Source: Candidatus Bipolaricaulota bacterium (GTDB lineage: Bacteria; Bipolaricaulota; Bipolaricaulia; UBA7950; UBA9294). From it: 64,000 nt of DNA. Under the pieces are notes generated by a model that was not told where the DNA came from, did not search any database, and worked only from the letters and a program-made list of their open reading frames with translations. The stretch is taken from contig JANQEA010000026.1 of assembly GCA_028278555.1 (NCBI GenBank), positions 1 through 64,000 on the forward strand, given 5' to 3'. A program made the translations under genes and the position numbers. Positions 45,701 through 53,632 of the stretch are shown one piece after another (the first letter of the stretch is position 1; each line of letters begins with the position of its first letter).

Positions 45701-45913
45701 CCAGAACTTGTCGCGCACATCGCAATCGATGTCCTCGTCCGGATCGACAACGACGATCCAGATCTCGTCTCCCTCACGGACCTTCGTGACGCGGTTCTCT
45801 CCACTCTTGTCGGTGGAGAAGTACAGCTCCGCATCCGTTGCCCAGGCCGCGGCGAACATGACTGCGACGAACAAGAGGATGAGGCCAGCGATGACAGTCC
45901 ATCTGCCTTTCAC
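42776..45913 (-). CDS. large Asp-rich secreted surface protein with C-terminal FlgD-like Ig domain
   Basis: 1045 residues. Signal peptide (about 1-25), then several repeated segments of 100-150 residues with the theme YVDPNDxxD...A..., i.e. repeated Ca-binding-like beta domains; runs such as DTDGDGDGD and DGDDDGDGDDDGDD. The last 80 residues (APSPF...FSVAVYDLAGRLVW...WDGRSGDGKLLANGAYVYVI) are the FlgD-Ig/T9SS-CTD-like fold. No C-terminal membrane helix, so not itself an exosortase substrate. Perhaps an S-layer or matrix component. GTG start overlaps the preceding gene (GTGA). Confidence 0.85.
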   Translation of the reverse strand: MKGRWTVIAGLILLFVAVMFAAAWATDAELYFSTDKSGENRVTKVREGDEIWIVVVDPDEDIDCDVRDKFWTDIKVLDTKTGAHIVWESYIDEFGVDTDGDGDGDLVYRGDPEYVPHKGHWPGPTAGWLGADFMEETSSSTGVFVSIRPFQIGTRADFGDDPRLHSHIVGPYTTQPDGAVDPTDFEWGGYLYAVGDGDDDGDGDDDGDDRVWVDQAGNFIVATNAGTEVPTTDTNGGDGDGWLPPGDGTVAAGEDYMLGRFENMDTLVGLYVDQNDPTDVALGLGKISDAKSEVSWGREVYRDANEAALVTVVDLDENLNSNAVEFVPIFILVNPGSWNPKQDASATNFCALKRYGGVIDIAGTVPDPAHPIVWYSTYRHYDADAIVPGDVFIDLAANGSNQPNMAGTYYVDYPTANDDNVTAFDTASTSGVTRVMFYAEETGADTGVFQFWMNDILHDLGFESLAVRDVLVAYYVDPNDQDDFGLATAYIGEKNHSQLRFTDAGRNDESVFWIGRDPVYIEVTDANANTDPCCPEKVVVHVCDPHEVDDAEWLILDELSSNSPVFFTNLGMRLNSVWEALGIGDPGLEGGYSLKLDNWELEAFNEDSIYARYNDVVYAEGAIARLGDLDTATAFPPMIQEVRVANDVSFSLFEVGDTQAYDGDTMTMYFLDRNGNRVDGYFNSDCVFLEVTDLDQDEDQQRRERVDGYWDGMQNVPFGPQHRPWNRLDCGYQDGDIHIVNALLGDTNIFAPFDPGAVDDDPADPDNSWAKLYVLNPRNGRWTVVDLLETGVATGNFVSVTCIDLVDQYECVPSLGVLPGDTILGVYHDPSNHSDVAWVSIKVGIGGALETGSTLSFVDATGNPVAAYVEGEPIYVTVVDPSVADAGSLVEALTIDGVSYDLTPLSGAEHGAFTSGPLDVGVAAGETLTAVYVDPSDPDDTSSATVSIVAAEFDVQRFYAAPSPFIDEARFGFVGSGLAETFSVAVYDLAGRLVWQAEAFDVLSVAWDGRSGDGKLLANGAYVYVIVATGSGETFTDKGKVFIQR

Positions 45914-46584
45914 GATTCCCGTCCTTCTCCAGTGGTTATGATCATGACTCCGTTGCTCGCTCCTATCGCTTCAGTGGAGAGGCGCTGTCGCCGCCTCCCG
46001 TCTCGTATCCCTCGAAAGACTCGTCGCCACGCCCCGAACGCCAGCAGGGTCCAGATCGCCACCGGCGCCGCCTCCCACAGGACGCGGACACCGACCTGCC
46101 AGAGATCGAGCGTCCTCGCGAGGAACGGCCCGACCGGCGTCAGCCCGATCGCGGCATAGGAGAGTTGAACCGACACCGCGAGGTAGGCGGCGTGAACGAT
46201 CAGCAGCCCGCCGATCGCGATCCCAAATCGCGTCATCCTCCGGAGCCATCCCAGACCGGGCGTTGCGACGAGCAACGCCAGCAGCGGGATGACGGCGAAG
46301 AACGTGTAGCGATCGAACCAGGTGAACGGCGCGATCTCTCCCGGTCCGACGATCCGGTAGATCCAGATCTCGGCGCCGCGCACTTCGAGGACCGACACGT
46401 TCGGCGACTCGATCGCCCGGAAGATCGGACGAGCCATCCCGGTCACCGCGGACGCGTAGCCGGGTGCGATGAACGACCAGACCCCGGCCAGAACAGCCAT
46501 CGCGACAAGGAAGACCACGACGAACCGGATCACGAACCTCGTCAGATCGACCGTCGCCTTCGGACTACGCTCTCTTCGGCGCAT
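45910..46584 (-). CDS. exosortase H-associated membrane protein
   Basis: 224 residues, one N-terminal membrane helix (about 15-37), an extracellular stretch of about 60 residues and four more helices. Sequence family not certain; position directly after an XrtH-like exosortase and size agree with the membrane partner that accompanies XrtH in other genomes. Overlaps xrtH by 20 bases and the surface protein by 4. Confidence 0.7.
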   Translation of the reverse strand: MRRRERSPKATVDLTRFVIRFVVVFLVAMAVLAGVWSFIAPGYASAVTGMARPIFRAIESPNVSVLEVRGAEIWIYRIVGPGEIAPFTWFDRYTFFAVIPLLALLVATPGLGWLRRMTRFGIAIGGLLIVHAAYLAVSVQLSYAAIGLTPVGPFLARTLDLWQVGVRVLWEAAPVAIWTLLAFGAWRRVFRGIRDGRRRQRLSTEAIGASNGVMIITTGEGRES

Positions 46585-47089
46585 GTGCCCACCTCCCCGC
46601 CCAGAGAAGCCAGAGCGCGACCGCGAAGACGATCAGCAGCGATTGCCAGACGAGCTGATGCGCCGGATCGAGGAAGCCCGGCAGGTGGACGCCGATGAAG
46701 AACAGGCTGACGAGTCGGATGACGTTCACCAGGAAGATGCCGCCGAGGCCGATCCCAGCGCCGATCAGCTTCGACCGCCATCCGGTCGGGAAGGCGACGA
46801 CCGCGATCAGAAAGAGGCCCGTCGTGAACAGGCCGGTGCATGCGGTGACGACGTTGATCCCGAACAGCTCCGACGAGACGACGCTCCCGGCGACGGTCGT
46901 TTGCTGACCGAACAGGTTGAGAATCCCGCTGGTGATCTGCGCGAGCAGCCGCTGTAGCCCGGCCATCGCCGAATCGCTGCCGGCGATCCAGACGAGCAGC
47001 GCCGCCGCAGATGCGACGAGCACGGCGGAGATCCAACCGCGGTGTTTCCGCACGCTCCTCGGTTCGGTTCTTCGTCCGTCGACCATCAT
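46565..47089 (-). CDS. xrtH: exosortase, XrtH type
   Basis: 174 residues, five or six membrane helices. Catalytic triad of exosortases visible: Cys84 (VVTACTGLF), Arg125 (VNVIRLVSLFF), His144 (DPAHQLVWQ). Cleaves and sorts proteins with C-terminal PEP- or IPTL-type tails; XrtH is the type known to be partnered with IPTL-CTERM. The upstream gene encodes exactly such a substrate. Confidence 0.92.
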   Translation of the reverse strand: MMVDGRRTEPRSVRKHRGWISAVLVASAAALLVWIAGSDSAMAGLQRLLAQITSGILNLFGQQTTVAGSVVSSELFGINVVTACTGLFTTGLFLIAVVAFPTGWRSKLIGAGIGLGGIFLVNVIRLVSLFFIGVHLPGFLDPAHQLVWQSLLIVFAVALWLLWAGRWAHAPKRA

Positions 47090-47108
47090 TCCCTCGTTGG
47101 GTCTCCGA

Positions 47109-48167
47109 TCAGGCCGTGACAGCCCGTCGCCGGATCAGCCGCCACGCGAAGGCGAGCGCGAACAGGCACGCGAGCGCGATCATCCCCCACTCCGACAGCG
47201 TCGGGGCGTCGATCGTCCCGGACATCGGCGCCGGAAGGTCGTCCTTCTCGTCGACGGTGATGCACGTCGGATCGTCTTCCCCTGGGGTATTCGGATCGTC
47301 GCTCGCCTCGATCGCGTCGTAGGTGCCGTCTCCGTCGCTGTCCCAATGCGCGTAGCCCTGATTGCAGAGTTCGGTCCCGACCTCGGTCTCCTCGTCGATC
47401 GTGACTTTGTACTTGATCGTCACCTCGCCGCCGGCCGGGATGTTCCCGTCCCAGACGACTTCGTTCCCCTCGAACGCCGCCGTCCCGGACGTCGCCGTCA
47501 CGAACGTCGTCGGCGTCACGCCATCCGGAAGCAGGTCGGTGAATTCGTGCTCCGGCCCGTCCTCCAGATCGGCACACCCTTCGTTTCGGAGGACCGCCTC
47601 GTAGCGGATCGCGTCGCCCGGCTGGACCGTTCCGCCGTCGGTATCGATGGCCGTCTTCTCGACCTCGATCAGCGGCTCGTTCGGGCGGATCCACAGATCG
47701 GTTTCGATCGTCAGACAGTTGTTGTTCTCGTTCAGTTCGCGGACGTCGTCCCCGGTGTCGGCACAGGCGACGATCTCGTACTCGCCGGCCGGCACGTCGT
47801 CCGTATCCCAGACGAAGGTCAGCACCGTGTAGGCGCAGGCGTCGAGTCCGTCGACATGCTGCGTCCCGACGAGTTTCGTCGACCAGTCATAGTAGACAGT
47901 GACGTCGAACGGACCGGCCGGTCCGCAGCTCAGGTTGTCGATCGTGACGGTGATCGTCACTTCGTCGCCTTGGCAGACGTCTCCCGACGTCTCCTGCACC
48001 GAGACCCCGCCGTCAGCCAGTCCGACCGTTCCATCCGGCGGGAGCCAAAGATCCGGATCCTTCTCGCACGGTTCTTCAGCGAATCCGACCACCGGAAGAA
48101 GCGCGACGGCAGCGACAATCGACAGAACCGCTCCCCATCTCTTCACCACCCGGAGTCGATCGATCAA
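47109..48167 (-). CDS. IPTL-CTERM exported protein with CARDB and DUF11 domains
   Basis: 352 residues. Signal segment (about 8-30), a CARDB-like domain (about 50-160), a DUF11-type domain (about 170-275, GDAIRYEAVLRNEG...FTDLLPDGVTPTTFV), a Pro/Asp linker, then APTLSEWGMIAL + membrane helix + LIRRRAV, the IPTL-CTERM sorting tail (320-352). Start TTG at 48167 has AAAGGAAG at proper distance; GTG at 48173 is too close. First gene of the locus. Confidence 0.9.
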   Translation of the reverse strand: MIDRLRVVKRWGAVLSIVAAVALLPVVGFAEEPCEKDPDLWLPPDGTVGLADGGVSVQETSGDVCQGDEVTITVTIDNLSCGPAGPFDVTVYYDWSTKLVGTQHVDGLDACAYTVLTFVWDTDDVPAGEYEIVACADTGDDVRELNENNNCLTIETDLWIRPNEPLIEVEKTAIDTDGGTVQPGDAIRYEAVLRNEGCADLEDGPEHEFTDLLPDGVTPTTFVTATSGTAAFEGNEVVWDGNIPAGGEVTIKYKVTIDEETEVGTELCNQGYAHWDSDGDGTYDAIEASDDPNTPGEDDPTCITVDEKDDLPAPMSGTIDAPTLSEWGMIALACLFALAFAWRLIRRRAVTA

Positions 48168-48183
48168 TCGCACCACTTCCTTT

Positions 48184-48227
48184 CGGCCCGAAGGCCGCAG
48201 ACAGCTAGCCCCCGGCCATCGGCCGGG
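48184..48227 (-). promoter_or_regulatory. two GC hairpins in the 5' leader of the IPTL gene
   Basis: In transcript order: CCCGGCC-GAT-GGCCGGG (48227-48211) and CGGCC-TTC-GGGCCG (48197-48184), the second ending 4 bases before the SD. Could control translation. No match to a riboswitch class that I know. Confidence 0.35.
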
Positions 48228-48349
48228 CAAATGACTCTCCGAGCCATTCCGGATCGATGTTATGTTCGTCACGTTCGGGAAGAGGGGACCGGCGGTGTCG
48301 GCCCGTGTGTTGTTCATCACAAACGGAGTGCCCACCGGTGTTGGACCTA

Positions 48350-48365
48350 TGTGACGGATGTCACA
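48350..48365. promoter_or_regulatory. CRP/FNR-like palindrome
   Basis: TGTGA-CGGATG-TCACA is an exact CRP consensus (TGTGA-N6-TCACA). 183 bases upstream of the IPTL gene. No CRP gene is in the window; a class III cyclase is, at 41744-42676. Confidence 0.4.
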
Positions 48366-48392
48366 TTCGATTTGCGTGGGTTTGGGGCGAGT
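48362..48392 (+). repeat. 31-base direct repeat, copy 1
   Basis: Runs from CAC(A/G)TTCGA(T/C) to GGGGCGAGT. Differs from copy 2 (48788-48818) at two positions. Both copies lie in the gene-poor stretch right of the exosortase locus. Confidence 0.75.
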
Positions 48393-48930
48393 TGCTGCGT
48401 GACTGGAAGAAATACCAGCGCGAGGTCACACGAAAGCGAGGAAAGGCAAAGGGCCTGGGAGGGAGCTACGGAGGAAGCAGCGCTGAAGAGCCCAGACCCT
48501 AGACGGGCATCGAAGTGCCGAGATCATGCTGCCATTGAATGAGCAAGAGAGGCAATGGGGATACGGATGAATGACAAGTGCGGAGGAATCCTTGGCGCAT
48601 CGTGGATGCTACTCCGTTGCTCGGTGAATCGCCTCAATCGCAGCAAGTGCGAGAACGAAGCATATGCGGATCATCTGTTCTTCACTCTAGCATGAAAGTT
48701 GGGGATTTGAAGCAGTTCGCAGATCCAATCCAAGATCGGCAACACCATAAGGAGAGCTTCCCGTTGCCGCTGCGCGCGAACACGTGCCACGTTCGACTTG
48801 CGTGGGTTTGGGGCGAGTCGGCAGGAGGCTCGCGGCCTCGGCTCAGAAAGTGAGAGCGCCGAAAACGGGCAAGAGCGAATCGGAGATCATTCGGGCGGCA
48901 TTGAGCGAGAGGCTGGGACACTGGTAGCCT
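48393..48930. other. gene-poor stretch, no credible coding region
   Basis: Lower GC than the surroundings. The open frames here (48257-48502, 48578-48853 and one antisense) are short, lack SD and share only what the 31-base repeat encodes. No tRNA, no clear terminator. May be the remains of a decayed accessory region. Confidence 0.5.
48788..48818 (+). repeat. 31-base direct repeat, copy 2
   Basis: Second copy, 426 bases from the first. Whether more copies exist in the genome cannot be seen here. Confidence 0.75.
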
Positions 48931-49323
48931 CTATGGTCTGAAGAGGAGTGGAAGCCCCTTCTTGCTTGGCCAATCCGTCAGTAGATGTGATAGGTAGCCA
49001 GCAATCAAGGGCAGGACGAATCCCCAGATGCTGATACTGGGAACGTCAAAACCCCCGTGATAGAGGCCGAAACCAAGTAGTCCAAGCACAACCAAGATCG
49101 CCTTACTATGGAAGAAACCTCGGTGATTCGGTCCCAATCGTTTCGATGACTCGATGGTGTCAGGAAGAACAGCACCGAATGCCCCGAAGAAGCATCCAAC
49201 CCCTTTCCCAACCAGCAATCCTTCTCCTTCTGGGGGGATCGGAATGCTCTCAACCAGGAAAGGGACTGCGGCAGTAGCGCCTCCTGCAATCATCCCAGCA
49301 ATCCCATGTGCCTTGGCTCTCAT
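48931..49323 (-). CDS. YdjM-family membrane metal-dependent hydrolase (DUF457-like)
   Basis: 130 residues. Family residues visible: HGIAG near the N terminus, LPDTIES, NHRGFFHS, and YLSHLLTDWPSKKG, a set of His/Asp residues that would bind metal among four membrane segments. Function of the family is poorly known. Start ATG 49323 (GTG 49329 also possible); no clear SD. Composition differs from the operons around it. Confidence 0.75.
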   Translation of the reverse strand: MRAKAHGIAGMIAGGATAAVPFLVESIPIPPEGEGLLVGKGVGCFFGAFGAVLPDTIESSKRLGPNHRGFFHSKAILVVLGLLGFGLYHGGFDVPSISIWGFVLPLIAGYLSHLLTDWPSKKGLPLLFRP

Positions 49324-49372
49324 CTGCACCAGGATAACAGGAGAGACGGGGAAGAGCTAATCCGCGGTGAGA

Positions 49373-49528
49373 TCAGGAATCGTTCTTTCGTCGTGAAGAG
49401 GAGCCTTCGCGCCGACGCAGCGTCCTGATCGCGCTCCGTAGAAGGGGCAAGTGCCGAAGAAGTCGCATCACGACAACGACAGCCACGAGGAGCGCAACTC
49501 CGATCGCGTAGTGTATCGGCAAGTTCAC
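49373..49528 (-). CDS. possible 51-residue single-span membrane protein
   Basis: MNLPIHYAIGVALLVAVVVVM then a basic tail (LRRREGSSSRRK). GTG start at 49528 with AAAGGCAGG 7-8 bases upstream. Topology N-out or N-in unclear. Accepted mainly for the membrane helix with positive tail and the SD; might be spurious. Confidence 0.4.
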   Translation of the reverse strand: MNLPIHYAIGVALLVAVVVVMRLLRHLPLLRSAIRTLRRREGSSSRRKNDS

Positions 49529-49713
49529 CGCCTGCCTTTCGTGCCTCCACTTCAAGCTACGCCGAGGATAGCATGACCTAGGAGCTGATCCCAATAAGCT
49601 GCAATCTCACTTCCCGGCCGAAGGGAGGAGATCAGAGCCTCCCGATTGCAGCCCCACTGCGGTAGAATCCCACCGCTTCGCAGCCGGCGGAGCGCGGGCC
49701 GAAGGAGGCGAGG

Positions 49714-50517
49714 ATGGGCATCCCAATCTATCAGGTCGATTCGTTCACCAATGAGCCGTTCAAGGGAAATCCGGCGGGTGTCTGTCTTCTCGACGAATTG
49801 GCCGACGCAGCCTGGATGCAGTGCGTCGCGGCGGAAATGAACCTTTCGGAGACCGCGTTCCCTGTCCCGCGACCGGACGGGGCCTTCGATCTCCGCTGGT
49901 TTACGCCGGCGGTCGAGGTCGAGCTCTGCGGCCACGCGACGCTCGCCGCCGCGCACATCCTGTGGGAGACCGGCCGGCTCGCCCCTGACACGCAGGCCCG
50001 GTTTCACACAGCGAGCGGCCTGTTGACCGCCGACCGGGCCGGAATTCGGATCGAGCTCGACTTCCCGGCAATCGAGGTCATCGATACCGAGGCGCCGGAC
50101 GGACTCCTCGACGCCCTCGGCATCGAGGCCGCTAACTACGTTGGACGCCCGCGAACCGACTACCTGGTGGAAGTGGACCGCGAAGAGACCGTCCGATCCC
50201 TCTCGCCCAGCTTCGCCAAGCTCAAGGAGCACAGAGTCCGTGGCGTCGCTGTCACCGCGAGAAGTGAAGGGTCGGACTTCGACTTCATCTCCCGCTTCTT
50301 CGCGCCGGGCGCCGGGATCGATGAGGATCCGGTGACCGGATCGGCCCACTGTGCGCTCGCTCCGTACTGGGCGGGGAAGCTCAGTCGCGATGAGGTCGTC
50401 GGCTACCAGGCGTCGGCCCGCGGAGGGATCGTCCACTGCTGCGTCGCCGGGGATCGGGTCCGCCTCGGCGGCGAAGCGATCACGGTGATCCGGGGGGAGC
50501 TGCTCGCCGGTTCGTAG
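49714..50517 (+). CDS. PhzF family isomerase/epimerase
   Basis: 267 residues. QVDSFTNEPFKGNPAGVC at the N terminus, catalytic Glu46 in LSETAF, RWFTPAVEVELCGHATLA, and C-terminal GIDEDPVTGSAHCALAPYW. The family catalyses proton shifts (phenazine PhzF, YddE); here no phenazine genes are around. SD GAAGGAGGCGAGG. Confidence 0.93.
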   Translation: MGIPIYQVDSFTNEPFKGNPAGVCLLDELADAAWMQCVAAEMNLSETAFPVPRPDGAFDLRWFTPAVEVELCGHATLAAAHILWETGRLAPDTQARFHTASGLLTADRAGIRIELDFPAIEVIDTEAPDGLLDALGIEAANYVGRPRTDYLVEVDREETVRSLSPSFAKLKEHRVRGVAVTARSEGSDFDFISRFFAPGAGIDEDPVTGSAHCALAPYWAGKLSRDEVVGYQASARGGIVHCCVAGDRVRLGGEAITVIRGELLAGS

Positions 50518-50524
50518 GGATTGA

Positions 50525-51382
50525 TCAGACGCCGCCCGACGAATCGACGACGACCTCCTCGAACTTGAACCAGAGGTCGTGGGCGTGGTGCGTCGCCCAT
50601 TGGGGGTCCCGATAGCCGAGCGCCGCGCGGACATGATGGACCTTGCCGTCGGGATGGTCCTCGGGGACGCCGACGGCGTACTGGAGGCGGAGCGTCTCGC
50701 CGGCCTCCAGCCCGCGATGTGTCTCCCCGTCACTGGTGATCGCGCCGATCACCTTCGGACCCGGCGTGTAGGTCTCCGACCAATCCCAGTTCTCCGGACT
50801 CAGCTCCGGCAGGCCGGGGGTCGCGTAGATGATCGTGCAATCGCCCACATCGGATCCCGGGTCGTCCTCGTAGTACGTGCTCGCAATCGGTGTGCCGACG
50901 ATCGGGAAGCGGGCGCCGCCCAAGTCGGGGAGCCGCCCGTAGACGAAGACCCCTTCGTACGGGACGTCGTCGACGCGGATTCGTCGCTTCAGCGCGGCGC
51001 GCACGCCCGTGTTCGTCGTCGAGAGCGTGTAGGTCAGCGGCTCTCCAGGAGCGACGCGGAGGGGCTCGATCTCCATCTCCAAGTCGAGGATCAGCCAGCC
51101 TTCGCGACGATAGAAGGGGTCCATCACCCCGGAGAAGTGGATGATCCCGAGGATCACGCCGGCGGCAAGCAGGCTCTTGGCCGCGTCTCGAACTCCGCCG
51201 CGGAATCGCTCGGACGCCAAGAAACCTGCGCCAAAGGCGAGAAGGGCAAGTGCAAGCAGGATCTCGACGAGGATTCCGAGTGGGATGCTGGCAAGGACCG
51301 CAATCGGAATGACGAGGAAGAGAACGACAAACGTCGCAGCGGCGATCCGCTGTGCAGTCGACTGGTACTTCGGACGCGCCAT
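50525..51382 (-). CDS. membrane protein of unknown function
   Basis: 285 residues: two or three hydrophobic segments in residues 10-95, then an extracytoplasmic region of about 190 residues with a DUF11/CARDB-like opening (PLRVAPGEPLTYTLSTTNTGVRAALKRRIRVDDVP). SD GGAGGTGAGG at ATG 51382. Not recognised beyond that; perhaps an envelope protein. Convergent with the PhzF gene, 7 bases apart. Confidence 0.75.
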   Translation of the reverse strand: MARPKYQSTAQRIAAATFVVLFLVIPIAVLASIPLGILVEILLALALLAFGAGFLASERFRGGVRDAAKSLLAAGVILGIIHFSGVMDPFYRREGWLILDLEMEIEPLRVAPGEPLTYTLSTTNTGVRAALKRRIRVDDVPYEGVFVYGRLPDLGGARFPIVGTPIASTYYEDDPGSDVGDCTIIYATPGLPELSPENWDWSETYTPGPKVIGAITSDGETHRGLEAGETLRLQYAVGVPEDHPDGKVHHVRAALGYRDPQWATHHAHDLWFKFEEVVVDSSGGV

Positions 51383-51516
51383 CGAATCCTCACCTCCACC
51401 CCGAGGCCAGCCCCCGCACGGCCATCCCATCGATTATCCGAGGAATGTGGGCATGCTGCCAGCCCTACTGGAAACACCTATCGAGAAACCCGCAGACGGC
51501 CGCACCTCCTGCGGCC

Positions 51517-52158
51517 CTAGACGCGGCGCGCTGCGACGATCAGCTCGATCAGATCCGAAAGGTCCTCGGCACGGTCCGAGAGACGGACCAATCGTTGGAT
51601 GAACCCGGAGATCTGAAGCTTCCGCGCAAGCTCGATGTCGAGCTCGAACAGCCGCTTCGTCGCCACCCGTTCCAGGTGATCGACTTCGCCCTCAAGATGC
51701 TCGATCCTCTTGGTGTGCTTCAGCGCCTCGTTGACGTTCCGGAAGAGACACGTCACGGCCCCCTTCACCTCAACGAACGCAACGTTCGACTGTTCGGCGA
51801 TCTCGGCGATCTCCGGCAGGATCTCATCTGGAACCTCGACACGCTGGAGGAGGAGGTAGTCGAGGATCTCTTCGGCGGCGTTCGCCAACCGGTCGACCTG
51901 CTCGATCACCTGGAGGATGTCCCGCCTCGATGTCGGGAGGAGCGATCCGGACAGCAGCTGCATCTCGATCCGCCGGCGGACATCGTCGGCCCGCCCTTCG
52001 GCACGGTGCGTTTCCAGGGCATACGTCTCGGCCGTCTCGATGTTCCCGTCGCGAAGATAGGCATTCGCCGAGCACGCGAAGGCCTGGAGCGTCGCGTCGA
52101 CCTCGCCGAGATGCTCGAGGACGAGCGTCTCAATCTCCTTTTGCTTCCTCCAGAACAT
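51517..52158 (-). CDS. DUF47 family (PhoU-like) protein
   Basis: 213 residues, nearly all helical, TIGR00153-like: FWRKQKEIETLVLEHLGEVDATL..., NVAFVEVKGAVTCLFRN, and the C-terminal ISGFIQRLVRLSDRAEDLSDLIELIV typical of PhoU relatives. Members usually sit beside a PiT phosphate transporter and regulate it; none is here. SD AAGGAGGGCC. Confidence 0.88.
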   Translation of the reverse strand: MFWRKQKEIETLVLEHLGEVDATLQAFACSANAYLRDGNIETAETYALETHRAEGRADDVRRRIEMQLLSGSLLPTSRRDILQVIEQVDRLANAAEEILDYLLLQRVEVPDEILPEIAEIAEQSNVAFVEVKGAVTCLFRNVNEALKHTKRIEHLEGEVDHLERVATKRLFELDIELARKLQISGFIQRLVRLSDRAEDLSDLIELIVAARRV

Positions 52159-52248
52159 GGCCCTCCTTGCATGCGGTGTACCGCGATTCAGAGTACCGGC
52201 AAACGGTGGGGGCGACAACCGCCGGGCGTGGAAACGCCGTTGCAGACG

Positions 52249-53616
52249 TTATGCGCGATCGAGCCAAGCCTTTGCGTCCGCGAGGACCGCTTCGCAGAGG
52301 GTCTCCGACAGGCCAACGTAGCCCGTCGGGCTGAGGCCGCGGAGCCGCTCCTTGATCTCGTCGGAGACCGGGAGATCGGCGACGAACGCGCGAAGCCGTT
52401 CGAGGGTCGGCCGCTCTCCCCGCGTCAGCCCGCGGAGGAGTTCGTAGGGATCGTCAACCCCCGCCGCGCGGAGGATCGTCTGATACCCCTCGCCGAGGAC
52501 CTCGGGCGACGAGTTGACCGCCCGTTCGAGAACGGTCTCGTCGACTCCGAACCGTTCGAGGCCTCGCAGGGTCTGGCCGATCGCCAAGTGGCTGTGTGCC
52601 AGTGCGACGCCGATGTTCCGCTTCACCGTCGTGTCGGAGAGATCGCGCTGCATCCGCGACTGCGTCAGCTTATCGGAGAGCGCGTGCAGGAGCGCGTTCG
52701 AGACGGCTACGTTCCCCTCGCTGTTCTCGAACCGGATCGGGTTCACCTTGTGCGGCATCGTCGACGAGCCGACCTCCGTGTCGACGGAGATCTGCCGGAG
52801 ATCGCCACGGGAAAGGTATTCCCAGAGATCCCGATCGAGATCGGCGACGATGTTGTTGATCCGCGACACGATCGCGAAGTATTCGGCGAGCGTGTCGTGA
52901 TCCTCGATCTGCGTCGTGCATCGGTTCGGCTCGAGGCCGAGAGAGGCGACGAATCCTTCGGAGAACGCGATCCAATCGAACGACGGGAACGCGGAGACGA
53001 ACGCCACGTACGTCCCGGTCGCGCCGGTCAACTTCCCTCGGAATCGATGGGCTTCGAGCTGTTCGGCCTGTCGGACGAGGCGAGAGAGGAAGACGGCGAG
53101 CTCCTTCCCGAGGGTCGTCGGCGAGGCCGGCTGCCCGTGCGTCCGCGCCGGGAAAACGACCGACTTCCACGCTGCGACCCGATCGACGAGATGCTCGATC
53201 AAGCTCCGCAGCCGCGGGAGTTGCTGTTCGTCGCGGAACCGCGTCAGCAAGAGGCCGTAGGCGAGGTTGTTGACGTCGGCCGATGTGAGGCCGAAGTGGA
53301 TCCTGTTCGGCTGAACCAGCTCGAGCTTCTCCCGGAGGAAGAGCTCGCACGCCTTGACGTCGTGGTGGATCTCTCGCTCGATCTCGACGATCCGGGCGAA
53401 GTCGTTATCTGAGAAGGAGGTTCTCGCGTTCTCGATTCGTCGCCTCTCGTCGTCCGTCAGCGCGGGAAAGAGCCCGGTCCGGTCGAGCGCCTCGAGGTAC
53501 GCGAGTTCGACCTCGCACCGCGTCTTCATCAGTGCGAACTCGGAGAAGTACACCGGCAGTTCAGCGAGTTGCGCTCGGTATCGCCCGTCGAGGGGGGAGA
53601 TCTCTCGCTCGGTCAT
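52249..53616 (-). CDS. purB: adenylosuccinate lyase
   Basis: 455 residues, the size and type of E. coli PurB. Catalyses two fumarate-releasing steps in purine synthesis. ISPLDGRYRAQLAELPVYFSE at the N terminus, TSADVNNLAYGL, ARTHGQPASPTTLGKE (catalytic His), and flexible loop GSSTMPHKVNP near 283-293. 16 bases after guaB, so AMP- and GMP-branch genes are in one unit. Confidence 0.97.
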   Translation of the reverse strand: MTEREISPLDGRYRAQLAELPVYFSEFALMKTRCEVELAYLEALDRTGLFPALTDDERRRIENARTSFSDNDFARIVEIEREIHHDVKACELFLREKLELVQPNRIHFGLTSADVNNLAYGLLLTRFRDEQQLPRLRSLIEHLVDRVAAWKSVVFPARTHGQPASPTTLGKELAVFLSRLVRQAEQLEAHRFRGKLTGATGTYVAFVSAFPSFDWIAFSEGFVASLGLEPNRCTTQIEDHDTLAEYFAIVSRINNIVADLDRDLWEYLSRGDLRQISVDTEVGSSTMPHKVNPIRFENSEGNVAVSNALLHALSDKLTQSRMQRDLSDTTVKRNIGVALAHSHLAIGQTLRGLERFGVDETVLERAVNSSPEVLGEGYQTILRAAGVDDPYELLRGLTRGERPTLERLRAFVADLPVSDEIKERLRGLSPTGYVGLSETLCEAVLADAKAWLDRA

Positions 53617-53632
53617 CGTGCCCTCCTAGCGC

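Noticed and set aside
44276..46159. 627-codon frame antisense to the large surface protein
   Set aside because: It is the mirror of a GC-rich gene; composition is rich in Arg/Val/Asp with no domain, and the sense frame has a signal peptide and recognisable C-terminal fold. The same holds for 51352-53412, 19505-21112, 22203-23765, 42536-43969 and similar.
48184..48270. Cyclic-di-GMP or other riboswitch in the leader of the IPTL gene
   Set aside because: Two hairpins are present but none of the conserved joining sequences of known classes.
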